Shown piece by piece: positions 43,994 to 56,223 of a stretch of DNA of 64,000 nt. The stretch lies in the NCBI RefSeq assembly GCF_039555335.1, contig NC_092642.1:60243776-60307775 (forward strand), in the 5' to 3' direction. The first letter of the stretch is position 1. The number at the start of each line of letters is the position of its first letter. Origin of the DNA: Amphiura filiformis (taxonomy: Eukaryota > Echinodermata > Ophiuroidea > Amphilepidida > Amphiuridae). Below the pieces are notes generated by a model, which did no database searches, had not been told where the DNA came from, and was given only the letters and a program-made list of their open reading frames with translations. The translations under genes were made by a program, and so were the position numbers.

Positions 43994-45687
43994 CTAATAC
44001 CCATCAAGCTCGCGTGGGTATATAGACCAATTGTCAGTCTTCAATGAGTCAGTCATTTATCTATTTGTTGTTATATGACTATCATTTAAGGGGCATATCT
44101 ATTGCAAAAACAAGTTTGACTCCATCCGAAGAAAATACTTATTACATTACAAGTTGACACTCGTTGCAATCTTTTTATTAGTATTTCTCCTGAAAAAATA
44201 CAAATTGTGTTGGTAAAATGCTGACTCGTACGGCCCTTTTCAGTGTTCGAAGCGAAATTGATTTCCAATGCAACAGACTGATGACGACATTATATGAATA
44301 GTAGTCTCCAACGCAGCCAGTTTGGTCATGCGTAACCAAACTGGTTACGGAGGAGACTATATGTTTCCAAACACAGATAACTCTTTTGATGTCCATTGAT
44401 GTATGTAAAGCGTGACCTTCAACATGAAAAATTAGGAAGGCCACAAACGATTAGTTCCCAATACATTAGATGAACACAGTTCTGTGGGCCATGAAAATTG
44501 GTTATTTGCATAATACAATATTAAATCCTTTTCTAGCACGTTTGTGTAAAAGGTATGTCATGCTTAAATTCTGATACGGTGAAATTGATCTAAAATAATT
44601 TTAAAAAATATTTTTTTATTTTTTAGTCCAAGTATTTCTCATCAAGTTGATATACATAAGAATTTTAATATCACATTTTACTAATATATAACAAAGAAGC
44701 GGCCTGATTTTATCCATATGTTTAAAAACCATTAAATTTGTAATACTTGATTCAGAGGTTTTTTCTGATAAAAACAACAGTAAGGCCTAGTTCTGTGCAG
44801 TGACAGTGTTGGCAGTCCATTCTCTCAAAGCATCCAGGGTCTATGCTCAAAGCTGGTCATGTTCATAGCATGACATCATAGTTTCTAGGTCAAATATGTC
44901 TCGTTCGAAGGAACTCGCCGCTTACAGTTGGTTTTTGTGGAATATCAATTTTAAACGTCTTATTTTCACACAAAAAAGGAGTCATTTTCATTGTCCTCAT
45001 AATATTAGCTTGCCAATGATATGATGTTGTCCGAGCAATATATGTGCCCTTTAAGGGTAGACTATACATGTAGGTGAGACAAGAATGGTTTTCACTACAT
45101 ATATACTATAAAAAGGTTAATTGGGAGTAGTAAGATATTTAATCTAAAAGTTATAAAGTCTAGATAGTCTATTAAGATGTTTAATCTATTTAATTATAAA
45201 AGTTAAAGTCTATTCTATTATTGACTATTCATATTCATATTACATATATCATGTATATAATCAAAATAATGTTAAGGTGAATTGTGATACAAAAAATTTG
45301 TGTTATTTTGATAAAGGTTAGTCTATTCTACTCGTACTCTTGACTTTACACTACACAAGCAATATGTACTATATACTGGAAATTGTGCTTTACTTTATTT
45401 ACTCATTTCGCACATTGTTTGTACAAAATACATATCATAAAATGGCTAATACCCGAATTTACATACACCGTCGTTATAGATATGTCCGATCGAACTTACA
45501 CCTTAATGCCAATGGAATTACCAAATTTGCTAGAATAGCAACGTTTGGGACATGAGAGCACATCAGACATATCAAATTGCATTCTGAATACGAGCAAAAT
45601 GCTTAAGCCAAGCTTATATAAGCATGCTGGCCTATATGAAGAGGAAAAAAAAGAAACAAACAGTATTGAGGAAAAAGAGCAAGGAAC
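43994..45687. other. Intergenic, minor repeats
   Basis: A hairpin at about 44301-44358 (TAGTCTCC, CCAGTTTGG/CCAAACTGG, GGAGACTA) is a diverged relative of the palindrome at 53925. A 50-bp piece at 45419-45470 (ATACATATCATAAAATGG, CTAATACCCGAATTTACA) recurs at 46648-46699. The end of the MITE family at 9709-10345 appears at 45548-45600. No gene. Confidence 0.5.
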
Positions 45688-46505
45688 ATGATGCAGTCAT
45701 GTCTACAGTAGAATTCAATTCGACCTTTGCAGGACTTAAACCCCATTAAAAGCTATTAAACCAAGACAACACTCATTGAAAACAGCTCAACTGATTAAAT
45801 CATATCTTCTCTGGTTAAATACACACAACATATGTGTCTGCTTTAAACGTACAATAGAGCAATGAGCTGGGATTATACTTTCAGTTGGGTGAACGATTAT
45901 AAAGCGAGCGCTAGAGAACAATTGTGTGTGGTCTTTGTTTACGAAATGAGACAATACGTGCTTATTGTTAACCAGCGTTCTTAAAAATGAGAAACATGGT
46001 GGTTTGCAGACTTAACACGGGTTGGAAATAATTTCTTCATATTTTTTGGTGTTATCTGTCGTTTACATATCCTTCCTAAAACACCAAAGTACGAGTATTT
46101 CCAAACATCTAAATTAGCTAAAAATTTAGGACATGTTACAAAACTATATTGTCTAGAATTTTAGAAGAGTACTTTTAATATTGGCCGGTTATTTTTCACA
46201 CAGCGACGTTAACTAGGCAATGTACTATTACCTATAACATTAACTAAAACACCAAAGTACGAGTATTTCCAAACATCTAAATTAGCTAAAAATTTAGGAT
46301 ATGTTACAAAACTATATTTTCTAGAATTTTAGAAGAGTACTTTTAATATTAGCCGGTTATTTTTCACACAGCGACGTTAACTAGGCATATCCCCATACTT
46401 TTAACGTAGGCTATTTGTAGAGGTCACGCGTCAATGGGAAAGAGCACTGTGTATTTTGTATAGGAAAACGGACAGTAACTGCAGTATGAAGGAAAGGCCA
46501 CTCCC
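45688..46505. repeat. ~0.8-kb direct repeat left of OAS
   Basis: Matches 50784-51571 in the same orientation, starting GATGCAGTCATGTCTACAGT and ending near GAAAACGGACAGTAACTGCA. Within each copy a ~170-bp unit is itself tandemly duplicated (ATTAGCTAAAAATTTAGG, AGAATTTTAGAAGAGTAC, TTTTTCACACAGCGACGTTA). No coding content. The OAS gene lies between the copies. Confidence 0.85.
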
Positions 46506-46701
46506 AACAAATCAATTGTACATTTTGCTCTTAAGCTCTCTTATCCCTTGGGTCGAGAATTTAGAAATAAGAAATTGTGAATTCTTATTCCGTGCCCCGA
46601 TAGTGTTCCTTCTTTTTTATATGTAATTTACTCAATTCGCACATAGTTTGTACAAAATACATATCATAAAATGGCTAATACCCGAATTTACATACACCGA
46701 A

Positions 46702-47119
46702 TTAAAGACAGAGATAAAAAGAATTTATCGCGTCTGACGTCATCTGTCAATCAAATTCGAGCACGGTTTGTTTACAAGTGTCGTGATGATGACTTGCTGA
46801 ACGCGGCGGTACAACCGGGCGCCTTATTGTTAATTTTGCACCTTCAAACATGCAAACCATCTCAAAAGTTAGGTCTTGATAGTAGGAAACTTTCTTTGGA
46901 GAAGGCACCATGTCAACAATGCCTAGAAAAGCTGCTTTTTGCCTTGTAAAAGTACGTAATTTTTCGACATTTGCTGCTATTCCTTTTCTCCGATCAGCAC
47001 AGCTCAGCACCAGATAGATCGGTCTTCCTTTTACGCGCTATTAACCTGTGTAAACCAATCAAAGATCGTAATTGACAGTGACATCAGACGCGATAAATTC
47101 TATTTATCCCTAACTTTAA
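46702..47119. repeat. TTAA-ended MITE, family B copy 2
   Basis: Close copy of 10355-10770, with TTAAAGACAGAGATAAAAAG at the left and AAATTCTATTTATCCC plus CTTTAA at the right. The frames at 46671-46949 and 46747-47010 arise from it and are not recognisable. Confidence 0.8.
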
Positions 47120-47591
47120 TTAAGTGAATCGGCAAGTATTGCACAATATCTGGGAATTCCATGTACTACACGATGATCATGCAATAATCATTTTGGGTTC
47201 TCATAGTCCAAAGGGGTAAAGTTTGGTACTATTTTGGGTACATATATTTGTAGTTTTAGGACGCAAGCAATAGTTTCCTTAATTTACAGGTATACCTGAA
47301 TCGCTAAGCATGATAAGCATTTTCGGAGAGCTGAGTGCCCCCCCGTCCAATAAAAGAAGCCGGCTGAAATGCTTCTGGCCTAGTCTATACATTCCTTATT
47401 TCAATGTATCAAACATTTATGCCATTGTTCTTTTTTTTTAATTTCGCATTGTAACACTTTTTTTGCTACAGCTTGCATTCCTTTCTTTGTCATAATCTGA
47501 ATCTTAAGTGACATTCCCTATACCTAATTTAAAATAGTCTCTAGCCGGCTAATTGTATATTAATTCAAATTTCTCGTAGTCTCGTATCAGA

Positions 47592-50479
47592 TTACAGTTC
47601 TGTTTTCCAATGTTTTTTAAGTCGAATATTTCGTAGTAGGCTAGAATTCAAAGTCTCCTGTGCGACTCTTGCTACATCAGGCCAAGTATCGTGGAAACGG
47701 GCGCATACATTGTTGAACGGATTAGCAGGGTCCAGAATGAAAGGCCTGGAGAGAGAGCAAAATCACAAAAATATATGTTTTTTGCAATATAATGTATTAG
47801 TTAAACTAGAATTTATTTTTGTTCTTAACGTGGGCAAAAAACACTCTAGTTTTTGTATTTCTGTTTATTTTTATATTTAAGAGCAAAATTCTATCTATTT
47901 TAAGCCATTTTTCGTATTATTCTATAGGCCTACCTTCGTTTTCGTGTTTCATCCATTCCGCCCATTGCAATATCAACCATTTCTTTAGTGTAGTTCTCGC
48001 GCCAATAATGGAATACCTCGTCGTTTCCAATTGTGTTGAGGACTTGCTTGAATCCCTCTAACAGATCAACTCGGTTGGGTTTTCCCATCTTTTCTTCCCA
48101 TACATACACAGTTATAAGCTCCATGGAGTATGATGTTGGCAATGGTCCCTCCAGTGCAGTCCCCACGATGTTTGCATTCCAGTATTTGACAAGCCGAATC
48201 AACTCCTTGACTGGAGCAGGTTTTTGTTTCACGAAGTCTCTTTGCAGTTTTGCTAATCCAACTGAATAAAATTCGCGATCTTCAGGGAGCCTTCGTCTGA
48301 ACATTGAATCGTAAATGCCCTTTCCTGTAAGAAACGAAAATTAACTTGGAAGATTTAAACGTACGCAAAATATCAGCCATGCGTACACCGCGTTACATTA
48401 TTGGACCTCTCATTTTTCAGATTTTTCAGAAGGATGTGTCTTATACAAGGGATTGTGGGTTCGGCTGGATAGATGGGGTACCGTATGTGTTTTCTTAATT
48501 CCTATAAGATAGAGTGACTCAGGCTACGCCACTGCTCCTAAATGTTCTTCATTTTGAAGATTGCTATTAAATAAAGGTAATTTTGATTATGAGGTGTGTG
48601 GCCATGTGGGGTGTGTGGTTGTATGGAAGGGTGTATGGAGTGCGGTGAGTGGGGTTTGTAGGGGTGGGTGGGGTGGTGTGTACCCGCGGTAGGCTTACAA
48701 TTAACGAATTAAAAAACAATGTGAACCACTATGTGGAAGACCATTTACCTTCCTCGGCCCAGTTATCTGCTGTTGCTAGCACGTCGACTTTAATCCTCTC
48801 TCCTGAAGCAAGCCGAATATTTACATTCACGAGAAACTGATTTGTGACTGTACTTATGACTTTCATTCCGTTTTTTCCAACACTTTTTACAGCTACTTCC
48901 ATCTCTCCGATAACCCAGGCTAGCTGCTCTTTATACTTGTCCATATTTTTGACATTTTTCAGAAAAGGAAGATCTGGTGGATTCAGGATAACTATGACAT
49001 CAATATCGGACACGCCATGCACCATGGTTCCTTTGGAAAGAGACCCACTCTGAAATATACGTAAATTCACGACATTTGGTAACAAACGTTATCAACCACA
49101 ATTACATTAATGAACCGTATTTCATATTTCGGGTTAGCAAGGGATTTGATTCAATAATTAAATGCCCCAGATAAGATGTAAGGTAGTAAGGAGCCTTTAG
49201 CAACGTTTAATCCACAAATCAAGAATTGATTTATATATCAGTAACAGATCGGCAAATCAAATTGTCGGTGAATCAAATAATCGATTAATAAATCAATAAA
49301 TTAATAAACGATCGATAAATCAATAAATAATCAATCGATAGATAAATATACACAGAAATATATACATGTACGCAGAAAACAGCTCCTCTTTTGATGTTTA
49401 CTGAGGTATGACGAGTGTGGCCTTCAGCACGTAAAATTGGGAAAGCTATTTAGCATAACAATGGGTTAGTTCCTATTACACTGTGGAGCATAGAAAGTGG
49501 TTATTTGCATAGTAAATAGGCTACACTATAAAAATCCCGTCGAGATGTAAATTGGGTGATGATGTCATCTCATTAAAGTTTGTCACTCGGTGTATTGCAA
49601 CTTGTTGTTATGGTAATTCCAAAAAATCAAGTGAACAATAAGTTGACTCCAATCAAAATGCTACAAATTTTCGTGCGCATTTGTAGGGTGATTCGAAGAG
49701 GCGACATCATGTTGCCGTGCAACAGGCAGGGCCGGGTTTACCTTTTTGGTGGCCCTGTGCCAGGCCCAAATTTGGAGGCCCCAAATGTACCGTGAGGAAG
49801 GCATGTACACTCAAGTGGCCAAGTATTTAGATTTTACTAGGACATTTTAACGCCAAGCGCGCGATAAATTTTCAATTTAGAATATTTTAGCCCGAATTGA
49901 AGCTGAATGTTGGTATATAATAGGCCAGTATGCGCAAAGCGCGCAAAATGTTGCGATTTTTGTAGGCTATTTTGGCCCCAAACATGGTGCTTTTCGGCTT
50001 AAATGGAAGATGCACACTGCACAGGGCAATTTGGGTCCGGGCCCATCTGGCCCTATGGTAAATCCGGCCCTGTGCCCAAGGACCAGCAATGGCAGCAAAA
50101 GGGAAATCTGTGTGGCACCACGGTTGTTATTTTTCTTGACAAAGTAGTCTATAACTTTTCGTGTTATACTGTATAATTATCTTACCTTTATTACTTCCTT
50201 GACTTTCAATTGTAGATCTTCCCTCATAACCTTAGCAACCATGTCCACTGCTTGTTGACAATCTCTCTTAAAATCTGCAATTTCATCTGTGATTACTCTG
50301 GTAAACCAACCTTTAGGCCCCCTAAATTGATCTTCTTCGAGATTCAACGGTGCCATATTCTGAACGTTAATTCGAGATGCGGTGCTCGGATTCAACGGTA
50401 TAAGTGAGAACGCGATCATTATGAGCCCGGAATAAAAACACATTCGGAGAATGCATCGAATTATTCTATCGTACTTCAT
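47592..50479 (-). CDS. OAS: 2'-5'-oligoadenylate synthetase (OAS), 4 exons, complete
   Basis: Template-independent nucleotidyltransferase. On binding double-stranded RNA, family members make 2'-5'-linked oligoadenylate, an innate antiviral second messenger. Coding exons (minus): 50479-50186, 49049-48749, 48324-47934 and 47745-47592. Junctions and phases agree, giving 1140 nt or 379 residues. P-loop SGSLSKGT (99-106), metal-binding DID in GVSDIDVIV (D113, D115), and the third aspartate in IKVDVLA (D187). The OAS C-terminal domain holds LAKLQRDFVKQKPAPVKELI, RLVKYWNAN and SMELITVYVWEEKMG, and RPFILDPANPFNNV spans the last junction. The start is the ATG at 50479 (context GTCACC). It gives about 35 extra N-terminal residues with a hydrophobic run CFYSGLIMIAFSLIPL (14-29) after RIIRCILR, like a signal peptide or signal anchor. 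That is unusual for this normally cytosolic family. All catalytic residues are kept. A GGAAATAGAAG site resembling an interferon-response element lies about 50 bases upstream (weak). Confidence 0.93.
49727..50072. repeat. hAT-like MITE in OAS intron 1
   Basis: CAGGGCCGGGTTTACC at the left and GGTAAATCCGGCCCTG at the right form terminal inverted repeats of the common CAGGGCCGG hAT type. Next to them GGTGGCCCTGTGCCAGGCCC faces GGGTCCGGGCCCATCTGG. A clear 8-bp target duplication is not obvious. Confidence 0.75.
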
Positions 50480-50783
50480 GGTGACAATGTGACAACGACA
50501 GCAAAACACCTTATTTTTCTTCTATTTCCTCAATATGGTATGTTGCATGAATAACGTGATTCAGGCCTACCCTTTAGACTCGAACGATGTAATTCGTAAT
50601 AGTCCATGGCCTTACGTTACAAAAAAAATACCTCTGCATGTTGTTACGAGCCGCAATGACTCGAGGCCAAAATCACCTTTTTCCCGATTTCACAACAAAA
50701 GTACACTGTTTGATTTAGTTAACAAAATCTAAGTCTTTAATTGAAAGTAAAATATGATTGGTACATAGCAATAATTGCACATC

Positions 50784-51571
50784 ATGATGCAGTCATGTCT
50801 ACAGTAGAATTCATCTCGACCTTTGCAGGACTTAACCCCATTAAAAGCTATTAAACCAAGATAACACTCATTGAAACAGCTCACCTGATTAAATCGGATC
50901 TTCTCTGGCTGTGCACATGTGACTGTTTTCATGTGCGATATCGCAATAAAGTTTGTATTATAGCTTCAGTTGGGTAACCGATTATAAAGGAAACGAAAGG
51001 AAACAATGGTATGTGTACTTTTGTTCACGAAATGAGACAATGGCGTGCTTTTTGTAAACCAGCATTCTTGAAAATGAGCAACATAATGATTGTTGACTTA
51101 ACACGGTTTGGAAATAATTTCTTCATATTTTTGGTGTTATCTGTCATTTACATATCCTTCCTAAAACACAAAAGTACGACCCTCTCCAAACACCTAAATT
51201 AGCTAAAAATTTAGGACATGTTACAAAACTATATTGTCTAGAATTTTAGAAGAGTACTTTTAATATTGGCCGGCTATTTTTCACACAGCGACGTTAACTA
51301 GGCAATGTACTATTACCTATAACATTAACTAAAAGACCAAAGTACGAATATTTCCAAACATCTAAATTAGCTAAAAATTTAGGACATGTTAAAAACTATA
51401 TTTTCTAGAACTTTAGAAGAGTACTTTTAATATTGGCCGGTTATTTTTCACACAGCGACGTTAACTAGTCATATCCCCATACTTTTAACGTAGGGCTATT
51501 TGTAGAGGTCACGCGTCAATGGGAAAGAGCACTGTGTATTGTGTATAGGAAAACGGACAGTAACTGCAGTA
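50784..51571. repeat. ~0.8-kb direct repeat right of OAS
   Basis: Second copy of 45688-46505, same orientation and internal duplication, with small indels. Confidence 0.85.
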
Positions 51572-52923
51572 TGTAGAATATAATAACCACATAATCACAG
51601 TTTTAACTAATCAGCGTAACCAGCAGTCTTCTTCTTGGCGATCATAGAGTTCTATTGCAATGTTCTGGACGGTTGATAGGCATATTATCCTTAATCACTT
51701 CACCTGCGAAAATCACTGTTGAGCGATTTCCACTGTACACTTGCATTTATAATCCTTTGCGTTTAAAATCCTCGCACGAAAATGGTGCTGCTTTCTCCAA
51801 ACACTTAATTCCTTGTGCAGTTCTCCAAACACTTAACTCCTTGCGTCGTTCTCCAAACATTTAACTCCTTACGCAGTTCTTCAAACACTTAACTCCATGC
51901 GCAGATGACAATCTCCAAAAATGGTGTTTCTTTCACCAATCACTCTCTATCTAGAGGAAATAGGCTTCTTTCTGCACTGCTCCACTTTATTGACAGATGT
52001 GATGTTTTATAAACCAGACTCCAGCAAGTCTTTCATACACTCAAAATCTCCTTCGTTGCTGTATTAAAATAGCACATTATTGGCTCTGTAAACTGGTTCA
52101 AATGTACCTCTTTTTGAAGCACAATGATGACCAGCACGTAGAAAGTTTACAAACTCTCATGATATTCTGCAAAGAGAAAACTAAAGCTCTCCCCTTTTAT
52201 ACTCACAATCTATTAATAGACCATTCTGTCATTCACTTCCTGGGGTATTTCCAAAATGATGTCATCATATCCATTTTACAATCTAAGGGATTTTCCCAAT
52301 GATGCAATACAGAGAATGTTCTGGAATAGTGGGGATTTTCCAAGATTATTAATAACTCTGATTGAGTTTGTTTACTGTAACCAAATGGTTTCCCCTAAAC
52401 GTCTTTTGCATGTTTACTTCCAAGGTTTTTCCATTGTCTCATATTTCTCATGACATAGCTTTAAGTTGTAAACAAACAAAAATAATGAAATTGAATTACT
52501 CAGGGCACATCACAATGTTCAATAAAAAAACCCTGAAATCCAATAATATACTTGGACCATGTTGATTTTTTTTTAAAACTTCATAGCCGCCATCTTGGAT
52601 TTGACCCCCTTAAACCCACCAGAAAATTTGGCAGCGGTTCATTTAATTCAGTGGTCCATGTTGATTGGATTTCGGTTCAAAAAACAAAATTAACATGAAA
52701 TACACATGAAATGACACAAGGCCCTGGACTATAAGGTCATTTCCATATGTGACTCGGGAGCTCTCAGGAATTGACACGTGGAAATGCGTTTAAAGGGAAC
52801 AAACCAAAAGTTCGATGAAAGTCTGATTACGTTAGCTTTACGTTTGTAAAAAAATATCTAAACAACTATTAATGAGTCTAACTTTTGGATTGGAATTTTC
52901 AAGATTTCAGCCTTACATTTCAG
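51572..52923. other. Intergenic, short tandem motif only
   Basis: A four-fold degenerate tandem of about 33 bp (TTCTCCAAACACTTAACTCC variants) lies at about 51790-51905. Otherwise no gene or element is recognised. Confidence 0.5.
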
Positions 52924-53149
52924 CAGTGGCGTAGTCAAGGGGGGGGGGGGGCACACCCCTGTGAGAAGTCTTGCCCTCTCTTGCCCACCATGTGGGATGT
53001 TGGCGGGGATGCTGACCGCTCTGATATGTAATATTTTTAGCCCTTTTTTGTACTTTTTAGCCCAAAACCATTTTCGTCAAAGTTTGCCCCATAAATGTTT
53101 GCTTGCACCCCTTTGCCCACCCTCTGAAAAAGTGCTGGCTACGCCACTG
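52924..53149. repeat. hAT-like MITE (226 bp)
   Basis: CAGTGGCGTAGTCA at the left faces GGCTACGCCACTG at the right. Flanks CATTTCAG and CATTCAAG agree at 6 of 8 positions, consistent with a decayed 8-bp hAT target duplication. Contains a 12-base G run and no transposase. Confidence 0.75.
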
Positions 53150-53924
53150 CATTCAAGAAAATGGAGCTGGAGGGGCCCGCTGGAGGGGCAACGTTCGGCC
53201 TCCTAATGAAAGCATAGTCATCGAAGTATTGATTTGTTCCCTAATTGGGTCCAATGTTCAATACCTTCAATGTTTTACAACAGGCCTACAGAAAAATGTC
53301 TCAATATTTCATTTTGAATAAACAAATATTGAGACATTTTTTGAAAGGTCAAAGGAAGTGGTTGGCAATAATCTGATAATGGTGATTTGATATGTGTACA
53401 TTTTAATTATTATATTTTAAATAGGTTCCAAAATATTAATATCTTTCCCCTTTGAACGCATGCTGTTAACCCAACGCGGTTTTATTGCATGAAACTTGAA
53501 AGTCAGGGGATTTCCAGATATTGCGCAACACTACTAGTATACTAGTAGCACGCAAGTGTCATAAAAGTAGTCGGGATCGAGGCGGGAATCGAGGGTATTA
53601 GCCAGTATTAGCCAGTCATGGTGCTCGGAGCACCATTTCAGGGTAGGGGAGACCGGGGCAAAGTGGACCAAATGTTTTTTATCCAGCCCAAACAGGATTA
53701 CGAAGCAAGGCAAGGCAAAACTTAAAGCCCAATGTACGATCTTTTTAAATTTTCAGATTTTTCTTTTTTTCTTCCAAAATGATAATATGCAATCATTATG
53801 TAAGTTCCCAATACATTTGGACGCGAAAAACATTGGGAATTTGCAAAGAAACAACATCATAAACCTCTATAACTCGAAACATCTCCCACTATTTGGATTA
53901 GGACAGCGAGTGCGGCCTCAGAGT

Positions 53925-54004
53925 TAGTCTCCTACGCGGCCAGTTTGGTTACGCTCCCTCCACATGTGGAGGGAGCGTAACCAAACTAGTTTTGTAGGAG
54001 ACTA
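53925..54004. repeat. 80-bp near-perfect palindrome
   Basis: Centred between 53964 and 53965 with almost no spacer (CCACATGTGG axis). TAGTCTCCTACGCGG, CCAGTTTGGTTACGCTCCC and their complements pair outwards, with a few mismatches at ACTAGTTTTG. A diverged relative is at about 44301-44358. Confidence 0.85.
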
Positions 54005-54018
54005 CGGTTTGCGATCGT

Positions 54019-54065
54019 GGCCGACATAAAATCATAATTTTTTAGATTATGATTTTATGTCGGCC
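54019..54065. repeat. Perfect 20-bp hairpin
   Basis: GGCCGACATAAAATCATAAT, a 7-base loop TTTTTAG, then the exact complement. It sits 14 bases after the palindrome at 53925-54004. Confidence 0.85.
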
Positions 54066-54926
54066 AACAGAAAATCATCCCGTTTTACTACAAATAGGGC
54101 GAATTTGACAGTTTGCTCATAGAACATGTGTAAGTATTACAAATATGCCGAAAAATCGGGTTTGAAAAAAATAAAGGTGAATTCTGAAAAAAGATCGTAC
54201 ATTAAGGCTTTAAGGTTTATAATCTTACCTTAGGACTGCAATTAACAAAATAGCATTGATGAAGTTGATCAAAAATGCAGCTTTATTAAATGGTGTGAAC
54301 TTGAAAAAGGTCGTTCCGGGCCGGGGTAGAGAGAAACGTGGAGGGGCATTACAGAAATACATCCGCTTCCGTTGTGTCTTCATTGGCAACACCACTTAGG
54401 GCCTACATCTTGGAAATATTATATTGTATAGTTCTGAGTGGGGTCTGTTTCCGGTATTCCACTTTGCCCCATCCACGTTGAACTATTGTCCACTTTGCGC
54501 CGGTACACTTTGCCCCTTGTGAGATTTTTCTCGACATGTATCACTATCTTGTACGCTAATAATAGGCTATATAGGCCTATGCTATCCCTGTTCCCATGCA
54601 TAGAATAGGCTTAAGCCAATAGAATACTTTGCTTAAGCCCACCTATAATTAATATGGCTATCGAAGTAATTCAGCAAAAGCACAGTTCTTTGGCAGATAA
54701 TAATATTTCTATAAATCATCGGGTTAAATATATGAAAAACAGACATTTTCTGTAAAAATCACACATACCTGACTCACTCGATTGCCCCCTATCACAAACA
54801 ATGCTGGATCCATGCCGTGTGGCGTGTTCTAAATACATGAGCTTGGATATTGAGGGCAGCATATAAATAAGTTAATGGGGGTGTTTCATTTTGCCCCGTG
54901 GTCCACTTTGCCCCGGCCTCCCCTAG

Positions 54927-55118
54927 GGGAAGGTACAATGGGGTGGAGGACAGTGATGAATACTCAGATAGGCTTTAATAATATAGGATGCTAAGGATTT
55001 ATTCTGATAGTCATGGTAAACAATCTAGCTCATGTAAGTCGCCATTTTAGATAGTGATGGGCGATCATCGATATATGAATAATATCATTCGATGTCATTA
55101 TTCTACATCTCCCTTCTT
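54927..55118 (-). mobile_element. Ty3/Gypsy 3' LTR start with polypurine tract (putative)
   Basis: On the minus strand AAGAAGGGAGA (55118-55108) is a typical Gypsy polypurine tract, directly followed by TGTAGAATAATGAC, which would be the LTR start (55107). Further on, AATAAATCC could be its polyadenylation signal. The far end of the LTR is not resolved and the element at 53642-54926 may have inserted in or beside it. The 5' LTR lies outside the window, so the repeat cannot be checked here. Confidence 0.45.
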
Positions 55119-56085
55119 AAGATAAACTGCACAGTAATTTCAAATGAAATTGAATTAGCAAATCTTGCTAATTTAGTAGTGCCTGAAACTTTCACACTAA
55201 AAGTCAAATGTGACATCTCAAGATTTTTTCTTGATTGTGATATCAAATAAACTGTAAATATTCCTGTGCCGAAATAAGCTTTGCTTGCCTTTTGTCATTC
55301 TTTATGAGTTAAAGTGTCCTTTATCACTTATAGTCTTTTTCAAAGTTTCTGCTCTTTCTTTTAGAACTTTGTCCAAAGCATCTGATTCAAACTTATGAAA
55401 CTTTTAACTGTAAACTTCATAGAACTCACAAACTAACATTCTTAAAGTTGTGAAACAATGTCAAACCTCGACATTTTTGTTTTGTTTTTAGAACTTTTGG
55501 AAAGAAAGGAAAACATTATTTTCCATGCCAAAATTGTCAAAATGTGGTGACCGAAATAAACTGAACTGTCGACTATTGACATTATTTTTACCTACTCTAG
55601 AGAACAGGGTAGACTACCTGGATTCTCACTGTGTGGTACATGGACCTTATTCTGAGTCCATTAGTGTTGTGATTATATACTCACACAGATCTACACTAGA
55701 ATTACATTTTTATGTTTAGACTTGCTTGCAGACTGGTTGACAGGTAGAACTTCACACACGCTCACGCGAATGTTGTAATTGGTATCATGTGTGTCAATGA
55801 GTATTATGTTGCAGACATAATAATAAACAACATGCAAACCTAACAATACACAATCTGCTAACTTTAACAAAATTAGTGTAGTAATGTATCAATTAGAACT
55901 TCAATTTTGGTTTCAAATGCCAAACATTTTTACAATTAGTTTTGTTTCAAGTGCCAAAACTTTTAAATGTCTTTTTAGACAATTTGTCTTGTTTCAAGTG
56001 CCAAAACTTTTAAATATGACTTTTTTAGAAGTTCAATGAGAGTCTCTGTCTCTAAGTTTTGGTAGTAAGGCTAATGTGAAAACAT
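55119..56085 (-). other. Gypsy 3' untranslated region
   Basis: Non-coding stretch between the Gypsy stop codon and the polypurine tract. Contains a degenerate tandem of TTTCAAGTGCCAAAACTTTT units at about 55915-56015. The frame at 55525-55719 is not recognisable. Confidence 0.45.
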
Positions 56086-56223
56086 CTATGTACGGTCATA
56101 CACTTCTGAGTTGTACTTTGGGTTAGGCTTCACCACTCGTCCACTTCTGGTTTTCACTGGTGGGTGCTGAACAGGCTGTTCTTGTTCTTGCTGTGGTGCT
56201 GGCTGTCTATGCCCTGGCTGAAA
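56086..56223 (-). CDS. Displaced C-terminal end of Gypsy Pol
   Basis: On the minus strand, QPGHRQPAPQQEQEQPVQ and then HPPVKTRSGRVVKPNPKYNS, ending in a stop at 56088-56086. TRSGRVVKPxxKY is the usual C-terminal signature of Gypsy Pol/integrase tails. It is the missing end of the pol frame that breaks off at about 60440. Both broken edges carry a similar QPGH stretch (QPGHH on the right, QPGHR on the left). The ~4.2 kb between is satellite and spacer. Confidence 0.75.
   Translation of the reverse strand, partial: FQPGHRQPAPQQEQEQPVQHPPVKTRSGRVVKPNPKYNSEVYDRT

Larger units (their letters stand above)
53642..54926. repeat. ~1.3-kb DNA transposon derivative
   Basis: GGTAGGGGAGACCGGGGCAA and AGTGGACCA at the left are mirrored by TGGTCCACTTTGCC and CCGGCCTCCCCTAGG at the right. 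CCACTTTGCCCC-type blocks recur inside (54470-54515). No transposase frame is present. Contains the palindromes at 53925 and 54019. Confidence 0.7.

Noticed and set aside
46747-47010. Possible THAP-like or transposase protein in the family B MITE
   Set aside because: The MPRKAAFCLV start on the plus strand is superficially THAP-like, but the zinc-binding cysteine pattern is missing and frames break between the two copies.
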